Counted from the stretch's first letter, positions 34,201 to 46,423 are shown. The stretch is DNA of 64,000 nt from Cyanophora paradoxa (GCA_004431415.1 QPMI01000106.1:62001-126000); one strand, 5' to 3'. Notes: generated by a model not told the origin, from the sequence alone. Numbers and translations are program-made.

Positions 34201-34558
34201 CCGCCCCGCCCGGCAGAGCGTGGTGGAGATCGCGCACGACGACGGGGCGCTGCGGCGCCTCTGCGCCGGCTTCAGCCCCGCCCTCGTCGAGTCCGTGGTC
34301 CGCGCCCCCACCTTGCTAGATTAAAATAAGATGCTCAGCGCCGCCCCTGCTTCATTGTGCCCCCTGCGGCCTCGAAGCCTGCCAGAAGCGAGGGCCCCCC
34401 GCCCCGCCCCCCCCTCTCCTCCTCGATCGCTGACCGCCGGGTACAGTACTTCCTGATGACGAGCGGGGAGCTGCTCGAGAACGCCGCCTTCCTCGCCACC
34501 ACCCGCGCCCTCATCGAGGACTACCAGGTCCGCAATAAAAGCTTAAGAAAAGGATACT
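31284..34558 (+). CDS. Helical-repeat (HEAT/ARM-like) protein, unrecognised
   Basis: ATG 31,284 begins MSRRQEVEEAFETCIRLIDH. Many short exons follow, almost all amphipathic helices: GLTHIVTVDDDLRARGILKI (31,440), WLTYFDESMVVPAVQLLVD (31,635), YVRKGVFCALSRI (31,780), NLQEYLVPLFKQRWQDPKEK and ILWGVLIGLGRMAQ (31,880-31,990), FHIRQAGIRGLGFA (32,100), LAIKCYLLCRELLRTGGMPE (32,245), LLYKLSEMENILVSEPAIYA (32,950), LRTLLEGKIGGSSVG (33,122), and late exons VVEIAHDDGALRRLC (34,222) and YFLMTSGELLENAAFLATTR (34,447). The pattern of paired helices suggests an alpha-solenoid scaffold. I cannot assign a complex or pathway. Introns contain GTACCCC motifs and, at 33.5-33.7 kb, tetranucleotide repeats. The 3' end may extend past 34,558. 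Confidence 0.6.
33492..33735 (+). repeat. CCTT/CCTG repeats with duplicated exon edge
   Basis: An intron of the helical-repeat gene expanded by CCTTCCTTCCTGCCTGCC motifs. CAGCTGCGGCCCGAGGAC occurs at about 33,577 and again at about 33,745, where it starts the real exon (LRPEDAVIALSAVGPEL). CTTAGGGTCTCCTTCCTGCC is also present twice. This indicates a small tandem duplication that left a decoy acceptor and exon edge upstream. Confidence 0.7.
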
Positions 34559-35094
34559 AAAAAAGGACTACTAATAGGGAGAAGAGGTAGTCCTTTGCTT
34601 GAGTCCTTAAGGTCTACTATAAAGAAGAGGGAGGGGCCACTAGGACTCCTAGGTCCGTCTGAGCGCGTCTGAGCGCTCTGGCGGGAGAGAGCGGAGGGGC
34701 CCGGCTGGGTCGAACTTGCGCGGCACATCGGGGACTCCGTTTGTCCTAGCTGGATCCAGGTCGACCCTTTGCGGCTCGCAGAAGATGCGCGCGGCGGGTA
34801 CGGCGCCGAAGCGGACGGCGGGCGACGAGGCGGAGCTCGACCGGCTCCATGCGCAGCTCGCCGCGCTGCCCCTACCCCTTCGGGTGTGCGAGGAAACGTT
34901 CCTCTGGGCTGTGAGGAAGCTTCCTTTGACGCTCGCTCGCGGGGCGCAGGAGAGCGCGGTGACGGTCCTGCGGTCGCCGCCCGTCCTCGGCAACGCGATG
35001 TGGCTCCGGTCCATGCGCTCTATGATACGGCGCCAGGTCCACAGAGTCTTTCTTGTACCCCGGGCTCGCTTTCTTCCCGTCTGTCTCATCTCTG
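34559..35094. other. Unresolved region between two plus-strand genes
   Basis: It begins with an AT-rich stretch of AGTCCTTT/AAAGGACT-type inverted words (34,555-34,650). Between 34,710 and 34,900 a plus frame reads VELARHIGDSVCPSWIQVDP and another reads DEAELDRLHAQLAALPLP, both coding-like. They may be last exons of the upstream gene or first exons of the downstream one. I cannot decide which. Confidence 0.3.
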
Positions 35095-38000
35095 ATGTCG
35101 TTGCGCTCGAAGGAGGGCAAGCTGGCGCCGGCGGGCCGGCCGCGGCCGCGGGCCCGGGCGCGGCGGCGGGCGGCGGACGGGGAGGCGTACCGGGACTGGG
35201 ACGCGGGGGGCGAGGAGCGGCTGGACCTGGGGCGCCTCGGGCTGCCGGCGGAGGGCGAGGAAGGGGAGGTACCCCCGGGGCTCGAGCCCGGGGCTGGCGA
35301 GGAGGAGGAGGACGAGGGGTACTGGGACGAGGAGGAGGAGGAGGAGCACGATGACCGCGCCGGCGCCGCCATCCCTTTCAACTACGGCGCCGCCGGCGCC
35401 ATGGGCGGCGGGCGCGGCGGGCGCGGCCGCGGGCGCGGCAGGTATCGCCGCGACACGGGGGGTTACCACTCATCGTTCTACGAGGAGCGGCAGCGCGCCC
35501 GCGAGCGCGACCGGGACCGGGATCGCGAGCGGGAGGGGTACGGCCACCGCGGCGGCGACCGGGGCGGGTACCGTGGCGGCAGGGGCCGGCCGTACAACAG
35601 CAGCTACAACAACAGCGGCGGGGGGTACAGGGGCAACAACGGCTACGTGGACCGCGGTGCGCGTGTTCGGTTGCGCTCGATCGTGTTTCGCGCGCCTCAC
35701 GCACGCCCGGCCGCGCCAGGCGACTGGTACGACCCGGCAAAGGATAACCGGCGCGGCGGCCTCTTCGGACCGGCGCCGGGCCGGGGCCGCTCCCGGGCCC
35801 CTGCGAAGCGAGGCGTGGGGTTCGAGGGCGCTGCCGGCGGCTCGCGGCCGGCGGGGCGGGCGCCCGTGTTCGTGCCGCCCACGGAGGCGCGGGAGGCGTA
35901 CGAGGAGCTGCCCGAGGGCGGGCGGCGCCGCCCGTGGTGGGCCCGCGACCCCATCGGCCTGGCCATTGAGGCCCGGACGCCGGCGCCGGCCGGCGGGTGC
36001 GGCCTGCCCATGGACCGGGCGGCCCTGCCGGACTGGGCCGCTCCGCCCGCCCCGCCCGCCCCGCCCGCTTCGTCCGCCCAGGCGGCCTCGGCGCCGGCGC
36101 CGACCTCGGCCGCAGCGTCGTCGAAGGCAGGGCACGCTCACGCGGTGCCTGCGCCGTCTGCCTCGTCTTCCTCCTCGTCGTCGTCGGTCGCCTCGGCCTC
36201 GGCCTCGGCTTCGGCGGCGGCGGGGGCGGCGGGGCGGGAAGGCCCCGCGCTCTCCTCCTTCGTAAAGTCCTCCCTGGACTCGCGCCCGACGTGGCTCCGC
36301 AGCGCCGCCGCCGCCGTAACGTACCGCCCGCCAACGCGCCGGCCCCGGCCCCGGCCTCGGCCGAGCCGCCCCGTGGGCCCGCGCCGGCTTCGCGCGCTCC
36401 TGGGCCGGCCTCGGCGCCGCCCCGGCGCCGGCGCCGGCTCCGGAAGAAGCCGAGGGGGCGGAGGCGGGGCGGAGGCGGGGGCGGAGGCGCCGGCTCTGAA
36501 AGCTTCGGAGGCCGAACGTGAGGAGGAGGAGGGCCGGCGGGCGAGCCGGCGGGGCGGCGCGGGTCGGAGCTCGAAGCGCAAGTGGCTGCCATCGTCGCCG
36601 GCTTCCAAGCGGGAGACGCGGCGGGGGCGGAGGCGGAGGCGGGGGCCGAGGCGGAGGTGGAAGTGGGCGAGGCGGAGGACCGGGCGCGCCCCGCGGAGGA
36701 GCTGCCTCCGCCCACGGCCGCTGCATCGCCGCCGCCGCGGCCGCCGGTGGCTCGAGCGGCACCGGCACCGGCGCCGGCGCCGGCGCCGGTCCCGAAGCCC
36801 GCGGGCGCCTTTCTTCCCCCGTGGCTCCGCCGGGGCCCGGCGGAGCCCGCCAGCGCGCCCGGCGGCACGGCCGCCGCGGCGGCGACGGCGGCGCCGTCTG
36901 CGGTGGTGGCGGCGGCGCCGTCTGTGGTATCGGCGACGGCGCCGTCTACGCAGTCGGCGGCGGCGGCGGCGACGGGTTCGCTCAAGGAAGCCGATACGCA
37001 GCCGCAGCCGCAGCGCGAGGCGGGGACAGCAGGGCCGGAAGCGGCGCCGGCGGATGCCGCGGAGGCCGCGGAGGCGCCCCCCGGCTCTCTGGAGGAGGAG
37101 GAGAAGGAGGGGGCGGGGGCGCCCGGGGCGGGGGGAGGGGGGGGAGAAGGCGGGGACGGGGAGGAGGGCGAGCTGGAGGCGGACGAGTGGGACCTCGCCA
37201 ACGCCGCCATCGAGGACGCCCGCCGGTAAGCCTCTACTAAGCTGACTCGAGCTTCTGAGCTTAAGACTCCAGCTTCTCTTCCTGAGCTTAAGAATCTAGC
37301 TTCTTGAACGCAATACTTAATTTCAAGCTCTTTCGACTCGAGAGTTGATCGAGCTTCAAAAACAAAAGCTCACGAATCCTGGGGCGGGCCAGGCTGGGCG
37401 GGGGGTACGAGAGCCCCGACGAGGCGGAGGAGTTCCTCGTAGCCCTCCCGCAGCGCCCGCCGCGGGCGCAGCCGCCGCCGCCGGCCCGCCTCGCCGCGCC
37501 CGCCGAGTCGCTCCTCCTCAAGCGCGGAGGCTTCTCAGGTGAGCGCCCCCCCCCCCTCCCCATCCGCCTCGCTCTGAGCTCCTCGCCCGCCCGCTCCGAA
37601 GACGGGGGGGAGGAGGGACCGGCCTCGAAGCGGGCGCGCCCGGGCGACGACGAGGGCCGTCCCCCCCCCCTCCCCCGGGCCCCCGAGGACGGTCCGTCCG
37701 CCCCCTCCCTCCGCTCTGAGTCCGAGTCAGAGTCAGTCTGAGTCTGAGTCAGATCGGAAGCGCAAGTCGCCGGACGACCACGGGGGTACGCGCTCCGCCC
37801 CGCCTCCGCCCCGCCCCCGCCCCCGCCCCCGCCCCCGCCTCCGCGGCCGACTCCGCTCCGCCGGGCAGACGAGAAGCGGCCCCGCGGGGCTCCGGAGGGC
37901 GCCCGCGCCGTCTGCCGCTCGTTCCTGGCCGGCAGCGGCTGCCGCATGGTCCGCGCGCGCCGCCCTCGCCCGCCCCGCGTCCGCCTGAGCCGCCCGCCAG

Positions 38001-39458
38001 GGCGAGGCGTGCCCCGAAGCGCACGAGCGGCCGACGCCGGCGCGGCGCGACGTGTGCCGCTTCTACTCCTCGGAGCGCGGCTGCAGCAAGGGCCCCTTCT
38101 GCGATTTCGTCCACGAGGCGCGAAACTTCACGAAACTTCACGAAACTTCGCTGTTCTGAGAAGCGTAGCCGCAGATCAAGCGGCCGGCGTGCATGTACTA
38201 CCACTGGACGGGTACCTGCAGCAAGGGGCAGCGCTGCAACTTCTCCCACGAGATTTTGACCTCCGGTACCCCCCTCGGCCCCCCTCCCCCACCCTCTCCC
38301 GACGCCAACGACCTTTTTTTTCGCAGAGGACCGGGCGCGGTACGTGGCGCAGTGGTCGAAGGGCGTCAACGAGGGCCCGGCTCCCGGCGGGGGCCCGCCC
38401 GAGCCGCCGCGGAGCCCGCCCCGCCGGCAGCGCAGCCCGCCGCGGAGGCAGCGCAGCTCGCCGCGCCGCCGCAGGGGCGGCAAGAGCCCCCGCGCCAGCG
38501 CAGCCGCAGCCGCAGCCGCAGCCGCAGCCCCCGCCGCGGAGACCGCGGGCGGGAGAGGGGTGCGTGATGGATTCGCCCCGCCCCGCTTGCCCTTTTCTTA
38601 GCGGCGGCTGTGCAGGGTGGGAGCACGAGCGGGATCGGGAGCGTGAGCGCGAGCGGGGGCGGCAGGGCGGGGCGCCGTGGGAGGGCCCGGGCCCGGGCCC
38701 CTCGTCTTCTTCGGGGGCCCGGGCCCCTGGCCGCCCGGGCTCGGCGCCGGGCCCGCGGGCGCGGGGTACCCCCCGGCCCCGGCGTGGGCATGGGGCCCCC
38801 GCCTTCGGGGGTACCATGGCCAGCCGGGGGCGGGCGGCGGGTCGGTCGTGGACGCTGTGGCGCGGGCCCTCGCCGGCGGCGGCGGCCTCGGGGCGGCCCC
38901 CGCCCCGGCCCCGTACGGCGCCGCGTGGCTCCCCTCGGGTGCCCCTGCCAGCGGCGCCGCCGCCTCTCTCCTCGCCGCCCTCGCCCCGCGCAGCCGCCGG
39001 CCCCGGCGCCGGCCCCCGCGCCGCCCGCGGCGCCGGGCGGGGACGCGTCGGCCCTCCTCCGCACCCTCCTCGGCCTCGCGGGGGCCCGGCGGCCCCCGCG
39101 CCGGCGGCGGCGCCCCCGCGGCGGCCGCCTCGGGCAACGCGGCGAGCGAGCTGCTGGCGCGGCTGACGAGGGCGCAGCAGCAGCCGCAGCCGCCCTCCCA
39201 GCTCGCCGCCTTCCTCGGCGCCGCGGGGGGCGCCAGCGCCGCCGCCGCGCAGTCGCCGGCCGACGCGCTGGCGGCGGCGCTGCGGGGCGCCCCCGCCCCG
39301 CCGGCGGCGCCCAGCCGTGGGGCGCCCCGCCGCCGCATCCGCAGCAGCAGCCGCAGCCTCCGCAGCAGCAGCAGCCGCCGGCGCAGGGGCAGAGCGCGGG
39401 GGCGGCGCTGGCGGACCTGCTGCGGCGCATGGCGCAGCAGGGCGGGCCCGGGCGCTGA
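35095..39458 (+). CDS. RGG-rich protein with three CCCH zinc fingers
   Basis: A probable RNA-binding protein. ATG 35,095 gives MSLRSKEGKL, an acidic stretch (EEEEDEGYWDEEEEEEHDD), an RGG box with RE repeats (about 35,400-35,640), a Pro/Ala/Ser-rich middle and an acidic piece ending ELEADEWDLANAAIEDAR. An intron follows (GTAAGCC at about 37,228, with a CTACTAAG branch-like motif). After GGGYESPDEAEEFLVALPQ come three fingers of spacing C-x8-C-x5-C-x3-H: C37,913 to H38,024, split by a 52-nt intron at 37,949-38,000; CRFYSSERGCSKGPFCDFVH (about 38,055); and CMYYHWTGTCSKGQRCNFSH (about 38,190). The C-terminus is Gln/Pro/Ala-rich and ends LADLLRRMAQQGGPGR-stop at 39,458. Such finger triplets occur in mRNA-processing and decay factors. 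Exon frames in the GC-rich middle are uncertain, and two genes are possible but less likely. Confidence 0.7.
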
Positions 39459-39725
39459 GGGCGGGCGAGGGGAGACTCCCAGCGCCCGCTTGTTTAGATC
39501 GCTCGACAGTTTAGACTCTTCGAGCTTAATGTTAGCGAAATGTCACGTGCACGGTATCTGGTCATGGATCCCGAAGCTCAAGGTTTATCTTTGCACACAA
39601 AACGGATGCTACTCTGATGCTCAGCCTGTGATCAATTCCTTTCAACTCGAAATCAGAGACACATCGGAGAGCAATTGTTTTAATTTTGAGTTCAGCGCAA
39701 GCATAATCTTCCGATAATCTTCAAT
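39459..39725. other. Convergent 3' flank
   Basis: These 267 bp of moderate GC separate two convergent genes and should contain both 3' UTRs. GACAGTTTAGACTC lies near 39,505. No separate gene is visible. Confidence 0.4.
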
Positions 39726-40760
39726 TTAGAAGGCGTAGCCGAAGGCGTCGTCGTCGGCGGCGGATGCGAAGGCGTCAGCGGCGGCGAAGTCAGCCTCCAG
39801 CATGTCCAGCTCGTCGTCCAGCGCGTACACATAGTCGGACTCGCCGGCGACCGGGCCCTCGCCCTCGCCGGTGCCGTTTTCGACCGGGCCCTCGCCCTCG
39901 CCCTCGCCGATCGCGGTGGTGGCCTCAGTGGCGGCCAAGAAAGCCGCAACGGCACGCTGCGATCACGGAGCGCCATTAAATATAAGATTATCAGATGTGA
40001 CTGGTGCATATTAAATTAAAGGCGCGGGCGGGGGTCGCGATCGGTCGTCTATCTATGACTTGATCTAGTACTATGTGATTACGATGTATTTGGAGGACGG
40101 GGGGGCGCCGGGGAGCGCGACAGACCTCAAACTCGGCGCGAACGGCCGGCTGCTCCTCGGCGGGAACAGCACTGAAGGCGGCAACAACACCCGAAGCAAT
40201 CGCTTCATCCTGCGGGCCGCGTCGCCAGGTCGACATCAACACACATATCGATCGTCGGATAATTATGGCGCGCTGCATGCATGCGCACGCTCATATCACC
40301 GCTGGAAGAAATTGAGAGGTATGCATTCTCCAAGACCTGCGCGTGCGGGCACGTGCAATCAGCTGATGGCTCTAAGCCAGGCGAACTTCGGAAACCGCAT
40401 TCATCAATATCGCATGCGCATGCATACGCGAATGCAAAACGCAATTAAACGTTTACATATAGAATCGTGAGCATGCGCATCTCTCGAGATCTAGTTTGGG
40501 CGCGCGATTATGACCCTAGGCTTACGCCTGTACAGTGTACGCACCTTGATCAGGCTCGGATACTCCGCGGCCAAAGCTTCGCGGTGCTCCAGCGCCTGGC
40601 TGAAGTGCGTCTTGACATAGCCGAGGAGGGCGGCCTGCTTCTCCGGGGACGCGAGGAGCTCGAGCGACATTTCAAAGGTGCTGCAGCTGAATTCGAAGTT
40701 GCTGGAATGAACTGCGAGCCGTTCCGCCGGGCTGACTTTTAAAGACTTCCGATAATTAAG
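39726..40760 (-). CDS. Small protein with acidic C-terminal tail
   Basis: The last exon (about 39,945-39,726) reads FLAATEATTAIGEGEGEGPV, then a second Gly-Glu block, then DYVYALDDELDMLEADF and ends DDDAFGYAF-stop. Upstream exons on the same strand read IASGVVAAFSAVPAEEQP (about 40,205-40,125) and MSLELLASPEKQAALLGYV with FSQALEHREALAAEYPSLIK (about 40,670-40,555), preceded by SPAERLAVHSSNFEFS. The middle is helical and the tail strongly acidic. I recognise no family. The start codon is not determined; the ATG of MSLELL at about 40,671 is one option. Intervening DNA contains GCATGCGCATGC words typical of introns here. Confidence 0.45.
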
Positions 40761-40849
40761 GGGCGCCGTGGCACGTATACGTAGTATCGATGTCACATGA
40801 TACAGAGACGAGCAGGGTGCTAGCACGGTGCTAGTAGCCAACCACTACT

Positions 40850-41000
40850 AGTAGCCTAGCAGGGGACGTCCGACGCCGGACCGACGGTCGGCCGCCGGCG
40901 GGCGCCCGGCCCGCGGGCCGCGGGCCCGCGGCCCGCGGGCGCGGCCTCGGGCGGGAGTCGGGCCGCCGAGTCGGCGGCGTCGGGCGCCTCGCGATCGGCC
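40850..41000. repeat. GC-only palindrome cluster
   Basis: The sequence GCCGGCGGGCGCCCGGCCCG runs into repeated CCGCGGGCC / GGCCCGCGG words. A similar cluster lies at 41,670-41,830, so the AT-rich transposon between them is bracketed by GC palindromes. It may form strong hairpins and be hard to sequence. Confidence 0.6.
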
Positions 41001-41107
41001 CCCATTACGGTCCTCGAGCTCCTCCGAGGCTCAAAGTTTTTTCAGACGAAAAACTATTTTGCGCGATTGGGACCACCAATTGCAATCAAATGCCTGCAGG
41101 CTGCAGC

Positions 41108-41625
41108 CAGTGATGTTATTACTAATTAATCCCAAAAATGCACTATTACCGATAATGTTTAATGGTATTATAATAAACCTTACTAATATTATACTATATT
41201 ACCTGTAATACCTCATAGAAACCCCATTCCCGCAGCCCTGCGCTGCTTATTCTTGATGCTAATATGTCCGAAACACTCTCTTATCACGTGAAACATGCAA
41301 GATGTGACTTTAAGCTTATTGCTAACATGGTTTAAGAGGCCTTTTGAGGCGCACTACAGGGGTACCCCATCAAGCAAGGTCGAACGGGGCTGTTAAAGCC
41401 TTGAAGAGCTTCCTGGTCATCAGAACTGTCAAATTTAGCTTATATGTTGTTAAATAACGTGTAGGTACGTCGTAGAGCGCTGCTGCTCGTGAGATAAGGG
41501 GGTCTTTCCAACCTGTAATACACCTTACCGGTAACCCCGGAAAGTGGCACTATTACAATAATATTATTATAATGCATTATTATAATGTATATTACAGAAT
41601 ATTACTGGTAAGGTTAACATCACTG
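41108..41625. mobile_element. hAT-like non-autonomous transposon (518 bp)
   Basis: The element starts CAGTGATGTTA and ends with its exact inverse, TAACATCACTG. Immediately outside both ends is the same octamer GCTGCAGC (41,100-41,107 and 41,626-41,633). An 11-bp terminal inverted repeat starting CAGTG plus an 8-bp target duplication is the hallmark of hAT superfamily elements. The inside is AT-rich near both ends, with many GTAATA/TATTAC motifs like the subterminal repeats of that family, and has no transposase frame, so it would depend on an enzyme made elsewhere. The duplicated octamer is itself a palindrome, so part of the match could be chance; the adjacent identity beyond it is limited. 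Confidence 0.75.
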
Positions 41626-41639
41626 GCTGCAGCCTGGCA

Positions 41640-43343
41640 GCCTGCACAGTCTGCACTGGCCCTGCAGGCCATGCACCCGCGGGCCGCGGGCCGCGGCCCG
41701 CCAGTCCGGCGCCGGCGGCTCCGGCCGGCGGCCGAGAGGGCCCGCGACTCGGGCCGCGAGTCCGCGAGTCCGCGACGACTCGGCGACCCGCCAGGCCGGC
41801 CGGCGGCCGCCGGCCGGCGCCCGGCGGCCGCCAGGCCGTCGCCTGCCAGTACTACCGTAAAACACTTTAAGTGCAGCTGGGCGGCCTGGCCCGCCTGCAG
41901 GCTGCAGCTGGACCGTCGTCGATCTGTCCGTCGGACGTAGCGTATAGCTAAGTCTACTGGCCCAGTACTGGGTACCGCCCGGCCGGCGCCTGGCTCGCTG
42001 GAATACCGTAGTACTAGTAGTCTATAGTACTAGTCTACCCGCCTGAAAATTAAATTAGTAGTCTAATTATTGAATATATATAGTGTCTTTCCTTTTTTAT
42101 TGTCGATTTTGGCTCTTTGTCTTATCTTTCTTCGTGCTCTTGTCTTAGTTATTTTGCTTTTTTGTCTTTATGCCCCCTGGGCAGCCCCCGCAGTGCTGGT
42201 GTCTAGAGACTGTGGCCGGTAATTCACCAAAAAAAAAATATATATAGTGGAGCCCGAATTTGTTATAACGATCGAATTAGCTATTTTGGGCCGGGGACGT
42301 CGACTCCATGGCCAGTACTTCGATTCCCTGCTAGCGCTGTGATTTCCTGCGAAGTGGCCTCGAGCTCGTGCGTACAGCTATAGTAACCGTAACCCACATA
42401 TGCATGTACATAATTACCGCCCCAAGCGCCGGCCTAAAAAGTCCGGGCTCCGGAGGGCCAATTTTTACAATCCTCTAATTTCCGATCCAGTGCACGGTAA
42501 TGGGTACACTCGGTAGCACTGGGTTACGTTACTTACGTACTACGGTACTACGGTACCGCCGTACCGGCCGCCGGCCGGCGGCGCCGGCGCGGCTACTACC
42601 GTAGTACGCCGGCTCAGCGGCTTGTCCGAATTCGAAGGCTCCGTAGCTCCGAATTACAGTATAGCTAGGCCCGGCTACGACGCTAGCTATAGCCCGGCCT
42701 AGCCGTGCCTACTAGTAGCCTGGACATGTGCTGCGATGATGTGCAGTGTGAGCTCGAGCCTGCAGCTGCAGCCTGCATGCCGCGCGCAGTGCGCAGGCTC
42801 TGCCAGGCTCAGATGATCAGCCGCCACTGTGGCACATCGTCATCAGTCAGTGAGTGATCGTCGCCGATCGCGAGTCGCTTCAGACGCCTTGCGTATACCG
42901 TAAGCGAGCCTCAATAGGTGCGCATGCGCTTCAAACGCGTACGCTCCGGGCTCCTTAACTTCGCACTGCGGTAAATTAAACATGGTCCGACGGTCTTCGC
43001 ATGCGCTAAATATATAGTGAAACGCTTCAAGCTCGAGCTTGGTCCATTGCCGCAGTGCCAAGTTGCGCCTTCAAAGTACTAGTTAACCATGCATACGCAT
43101 GCGATCGTTACATATATTATTAGCTATAATTGGCCTTGCATATGTGAAGATGTAGACGTCGACCTTGCAGCTGGCTATCTACGACGAGCTACAGGGCTAG
43201 GCTCTATATATGCATGCGCACTGCACATATCCGCAGGCATATGCTCTGTACCAGTTTTGAATCCGGTGCTCTAGTGCTCTGTGCTTACCGTGAGAGGCTT
43301 TGGCTGCAGTTCGGGATTCGTTCACTGAGTCAAGACGTTTCAA
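41640..43343. other. Intergenic region with GC palindromes and T-rich tract
   Basis: 41,670-41,835 is GC-palindromic. 42,080-42,180 is a pyrimidine-rich tract (TTTGTCTT-like) followed by CCCTGGGCAG. 42,540-42,830 is again dominated by words such as TACGTACTACGGTAC, GGCGCCGGCGC and CTGCAGCTGCAG. A minus frame near 42,850-43,060 shows no recognisable protein. No gene is claimed. Confidence 0.45.
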
Positions 43344-45595
43344 ATGAGCACCTCTACAACTACGTACACATTCGAGTGCTATGATGGAAATTCCAGCAAT
43401 GGCACGGCTTTTTACAACGGGACTGGGACGCTCCTTGGGACAGTAACGCCAAATACGAGCCAGCAGCCTCAGTTCGCGGCCCAAGAGTGCGTTAACGTTC
43501 GGCGAATAGACGCGAGTTCAAATCGATGCGCATGCGCATGTGCATGTGAGTATTTGGCTGACAATGGGTCGCGTCTTTTGTGCAGCGAATGCTGGGGAAT
43601 GGGAGGTAAATGGCGTCGAAATTTGAGACGATTTCGAACACGCGGCATCTAGAACCGCGTGTTCTGATCGTGGGCCGCGACGTCCGCAGGCGAGGTGCTG
43701 AAGCAGACGTCCAAGTCTGTTTACTCTACAGGTGCTACCAGCACAGGGGTCAGCTGGCTGAACAAGCCGATCGTCACCTGCTTCGACTACTATGGGTTCG
43801 CAATCGGATGCTAACGTTGACTGTACTCTAGATCTCGATTCAGCAACGCATATCATAGTATGCTGACATTTCCATGGTCAGATGTGGCTCAGAGGTCTGG
43901 AACGGCAAGACCGCTGTGCAGCTCGGCACGTCGGTCGACACCATGACGTTCGCACACTCGAGCTCGAGCTCGAGAGATGCTCATTTCAAACAAATTATCA
44001 GATTGATATTGCTGCGCGCCGCATGCGCAGAAAGTGCACCCAGGATTCGGAAGGCTACTCCATGCTGGTCCAGCAGTGGAACACTCAGACGAATGCGTTC
44101 CACACGACTCCGTATTGCCAGAGCCTTTTCAATAAGGTGCGGTTTTGTATAATCTTTAATTGAGCGAGAATTTTTATAAAATCTGATCGAGCGTCTAAAA
44201 AACTTATACGTAATATACGATGTAATGCTGCTATTTCGCAGGGCCCATGCTACAGTGATTACCGCGCTGGCGGAACGAACTTGGGCGTCATCGGGACTTC
44301 CGCTGCGTGCGCCGTTAATTTCGAGCTAGAGACATGATTACGTATACATAAATTACTCCGAACAATTCTGATCATACGCATGCATATGTGTTTGAGCGTG
44401 TACGTGCTCTCGATCGAGCTCACGATCGGTCCACTCAATTATAATAGAGCCCATGGCCATGCACGATCATCTCGAATGCTGATCATGTTCTGAGGGTAAC
44501 CGCATGCGCAGGGACTGCTGGGCAAAGGGGGGCAAGTCTATCGTCTATCAAAACAGAAATTCGACGTCGACAACGAAGACTACCATCGAGAATGTTGTGA
44601 ACAAGAGCGATAACTTGTGCTTTGCTGATTTCAACGGCACGGTGCGAAATGCAATTCTCGGATTTACCGAAATGACGAGCGTTTCGAGTTTGGTTTCTAT
44701 CGCAGGGTGCCTCTCTCGGAGCTTTCGAGAGCCCTCAGTGCGTCAAAATATTGATAGATTTGTTTCCATGACGTGCAGATTCGAATTCATTTCGTCCTCC
44801 GCAGAGCTTGCACTGCAAGCAAAGTTGCGAAGTCGACCACAGCCGTGATTGGGGCCGAGGGGTGCTCGTACAAGCTGAATGTCGACGGGAGCATTGTTAA
44901 CAACTCGTACGAGTGTGGCACTTGCTACACGGACTCCACGTGCGCGCCGCGGCGAACGACTATATCTGATATACGTGCAGAGAGAGATCGTCTCTCATTT
45001 AATTTCGTGTTCGGTCGCGGCAGGTGTGCGACCGCAATGAGCGGCACATATCACCGCTCGTGCGCACACGTGCTTTAATTTCTGCGCGGCTCAAGAGGAG
45101 TCGAACGAACCCTTGTTTCGTTCGCATTATTGCGCAGGGCATGCTTTGGGCTCAGCACTGCAAAGGCGTTCAAGAATGCCGCAGCGGGCGCAACTTGCAC
45201 TCTGAAACCAGCGGCGCGTCTGGACAACGAGGATCAGTCCGCCAGTGAAAAACTCGAAGCTGATCTCGAGGTGCGTGAAGCTTTCTGAAACGGCCTTCAA
45301 TCAGCTGGAATACATAGCGTAAAGCTTTCTGAAACAAGCTTTCTGATCTCGAGAATGCCGGCCGCAGCTGGACTATGACGTGGAGCTGGCCATGGATGCC
45401 TTCGAGGCGGACTTCTCCACAGATGCCGGGCTGGCTGCCGTGCGCGCGCTCCGGCCCCTCTGGCCAAAAGATAGCGCTTCTCTTTTAAACTCCTTCATTT
45501 CAACACAACGTTCACTCGCGGCCTCCGTATGTTCACAAATTCGCATACATTCGCAGGTGGAGGTTGGGCATGCTGACTTCAACGGCGCGGAATGA
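43344..45595 (+). CDS. Cys-rich, probably extracellular protein
   Basis: Exons with conserved-looking Cys-rich content follow one another: an ATG at 43,344 with TTTYTFECYDGNSSNGTAFY and N-glycosylation-type NxT/NxS sites; VSWLNKPIVTCFDYYGFAIG (43,750); WNGKTAVQLGTSVDTMTFAH (43,900); YSMLVQQWNTQTNAFHTTPY (44,060); CYSDYRAGGTNLGVIGTSAA (44,250); IENVVNKSDNLCFADFNGT (44,590); GCSYKLNVDGSIVNNSYECG followed by TCYTDSTC (44,860); and a last exon VELAMDAFEADFSTDAG (45,380). Cys and Asn-glycosylation density suggest a secreted or luminal protein. No signal peptide is seen, so a 5' exon may be missing before 43,344. I recognise no named domain. Intron ends are GTGCG or GTGAGT...CAG. Confidence 0.5.
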
Positions 45596-45599
45596 ATCA

Positions 45600-46423
45600 A
45601 TCGGATATCGCGCCGTAAATTGGCCCGTAATCATACCAACCAACGTTAACGATTGTTTTGCAGACCGCTCATACCGTAGTACTCTAGATCTGAGGTCTAT
45701 ATATATAGCTAGCAATATTAATACAAAGCCTTGCTGCAGCTGTACGTACTGTCTGCCGCAGACTTAGCGACGGTCGAGCTAATTATATAATTATGTAAAT
45801 GCGAGTGCTGAAAATGACAGTAGGAGTGATCGATATATATATAATGCCGCTGAAAGTGACACAAGCGGGGCTAACGCTCGCGATCGCGATCGGGGCAACT
45901 TTAACGTAATCATGATCACCAAACTCAAGGCAGGCTGGGACCGCGGGTATCTTACATGATTGAAGTTAATAGTTATCCGATGGTCGTCTCATTAAAAAAA
46001 CATTGAATAAATGTCGAGCTCGGTCGTTGTTCCGAGTTTATACTATGATAAAGGGAATAATATGAAAGATCTAGTGTTTTTGGATTCTGTCACAGTGTCT
46101 AATTCTAGATCTAGAATGCTATAGCTACGAGCCCGGCGGCCCCGGCCTGCGCATGCTATAAAGTATGCATGTGGCCCTGATATCGATCGCGATAAGCATC
46201 AAGTCTCATACGCTATATGATCGATAACTAGTAATGTACGTATACAAGCACCGGATCCCATATGCATTGATCCAAGATGAAAGGTAGCTCCGGATCCGCG
46301 CCGCCGGCCACATTGGCCGGCGCCAGCGCCGGCCGCGTGCGCGGCGCCCGCGCTAGCGCTGCATGCATGCGCATTGCGCACTGCGGCACTACTGTAGGAT
46401 CCGGAGGCGTAAAATTGCCGCGT
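45600..46423. other. AT-rich intergenic region
   Basis: No gene is seen. TATATATA and AGATCTAGA words are frequent. 46,290-46,380 is a GC-palindromic patch (GCCGGCGCCAGCGCCGGC). Confidence 0.5.
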
